DNA from: Planctomycetales bacterium
Lineage (GTDB): Bacteria; 4484-113; JAFGCY01
Assembly (NCBI GenBank): GCA_024645305.1
Contig: JAHEFU010000020.1
Span: forward strand, 1 to 21,326
Length of the DNA stretch: 21,326 nt
Direction of reading: 5' to 3'
In this document: positions 20,551 through 21,326 of the stretch, piece by piece
How the letters are laid out: every line of letters begins with the position of its first letter
Position numbering within the stretch: position 1 is the first letter of the stretch
The notes under the pieces: model-generated
The model's input: the letters and a program-made list of their open reading frames with translations, nothing else
What the model was told of the DNA's origin: nothing
Database searches by the model: none
Made by a program: the position numbers and the translations under genes

Positions 20551-21326
20551 ATGGCATTCACGACAGCGGCGACTGATGAACTGAAGCGGCCCGGACGGCT
20601 GGTCACATGGAAACTGGAGGCCCGTTCCGATCTGGGCGACGAGCTGGCCTGGCAGGAACTGCCGCTGGTGGACTTCCGCCTGCTGTGGGATTCCTCCGGG
20701 GCCGCGCGCCTGCGGGCGGAAGTACCGGATGCTGCGCTGGACTGGGCCGACCCGGATGCTGTTGCCAATCCGCTGCGCCTGTTGTCCGAGCTGAAACTGA
20801 CAGCCAGCGTCGGGGCCGAGAGCGCCGTGCTGTTCCGGGGCCGGCTGACCGGGCTGGACCCCCGCGAAGGGCTGATCCAGCTGCGCGCCCTGGACTGGAG
20901 CTGCCTGCTGGCGGAGACTGAATGCGACATCTCCCTCAGCCCGGATGAGACTGCAGAGATCAGCGTGCGGCGGTTGTCACTGGTCAACGGCGGGGCCTTC
21001 GGCAGCACTTTCGGATTCACGTACACAGGCAGTGGCGACCCGGCCTTCAACGCGGATACGAATCCCGGCACACGGCGGCGCAGCTTTGTGCCCGGCGAGA
21101 TCCGCCTGTGGTACGACGCTGCGATGACAATGGAGGTCTCGCCCGCGCATTACCAGGTGAACCTGACGGGCGGGAGTGTGAGCATCCTCGAGGACACGGC
21201 TGGCAACACGTACTGGCTCAGCGGTGTGCGCTGCTACATCGAGGGTACGCTGGATCTGGCGGAGGTTTATCGGACGGCACTGAAGTATCCGGCGGCGGAT
21301 GGCGGCCTGGGGCTGGCCGACAGCGA
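20551..21326 (+). CDS. phage tail/baseplate protein, 3' end outside window
   Basis: The frame is open from ATG 20551 to the window edge (258 codons, no stop). Visible segments include 'LKRPGRLVTWKLEARSDLG', 'PLRLLSELKLTASVG', 'VLFRGRLTGLDPREGLIQLRALDWSCLLAETE', and 'FVPGEIRLWYDAAMTMEV'. The alternating strands and 'GRLTGLDP' turn recall tail hub or baseplate proteins, but no family is certain. A strong GGGAGGGAGAG site precedes the ATG. It is the last gene seen and clearly continues. Confidence 0.75.
   Translation, partial: MAFTTAATDELKRPGRLVTWKLEARSDLGDELAWQELPLVDFRLLWDSSGAARLRAEVPDAALDWADPDAVANPLRLLSELKLTASVGAESAVLFRGRLTGLDPREGLIQLRALDWSCLLAETECDISLSPDETAEISVRRLSLVNGGAFGSTFGFTYTGSGDPAFNADTNPGTRRRSFVPGEIRLWYDAAMTMEVSPAHYQVNLTGGSVSILEDTAGNTYWLSGVRCYIEGTLDLAEVYRTALKYPAADGGLGLADS

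Noticed and set aside
1..21326. tRNA or rRNA genes, integrase attachment sites
   Set aside because: No tRNA- or rRNA-like sequence was seen. The right edge of the prophage is outside the window, so paired attachment sites cannot be judged.

Overview
The window is bacterial, GC-rich and strongly biased to G or C at third codon positions. It comes from an organism that makes lipoproteins and very probably decodes UGA as selenocysteine. Nothing here fixes the phylum. Leaderless-looking promoters, selenoproteins and many intergenic repeat elements suggest an uncultured diderm lineage rather than a model group.

Host part, 1-9500. In order: a bifunctional-nuclease-domain protein (minus); a small transcription unit with a 22-codon Cys-containing ORF and an intrinsic terminator (plus); a convergent pair of membrane-anchored DUF2993 proteins; mutS (minus); a 60-aa Sm-like protein (minus); a 37-codon membrane miniprotein with an in-frame TGA (plus); pyrB (plus); a secreted protein of unknown function (plus); and two tandem TlpA-type thiol-redox lipoproteins (minus). 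In the upstream TlpA gene the first active-site Cys codon is TGA (WUGPC), while its neighbour has WCGPC. Both TGA-containing genes carry a hairpin 10-11 nt after the TGA with a G-U loop, matching bacterial SECIS geometry.

Phage part, about 9570-21326 (runs off the end). A LexA/CI-type self-cleaving repressor and a divergent Cro-like regulator face each other across an operator region. They are followed by a Mu/B3-like packaging and head module: unknown small-terminase-position gene, large terminase, DUF935 portal, protease with nested scaffold, decoration protein, gpT-like major capsid, DUF1320 and a gp37-like connector. A non-contractile-type tail module comes next: tube, frameshifted assembly chaperone, a very short tape-measure-position protein and two further tail proteins. 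No integrase, transposase or lysis gene is visible. Most of these genes are joined by stop/Shine-Dalgarno junctions of the form TAGGAGG or by ATGA/GTGA overlaps, so they form one operon.

Two patterns cut across the window. First, several genes have a TANNNT -10 box only 6-8 nt from the start codon (leaderless transcription), while the phage structural operon relies on strong Shine-Dalgarno sites. Second, at least five intergenic elements (plus one-sided remnants) share one architecture: inverted terminal arrays of degenerate 7-nt or 9-nt tandem units around a short non-coding core. Each element has its own unit sequence, and two of them interrupt the phage tail operon.
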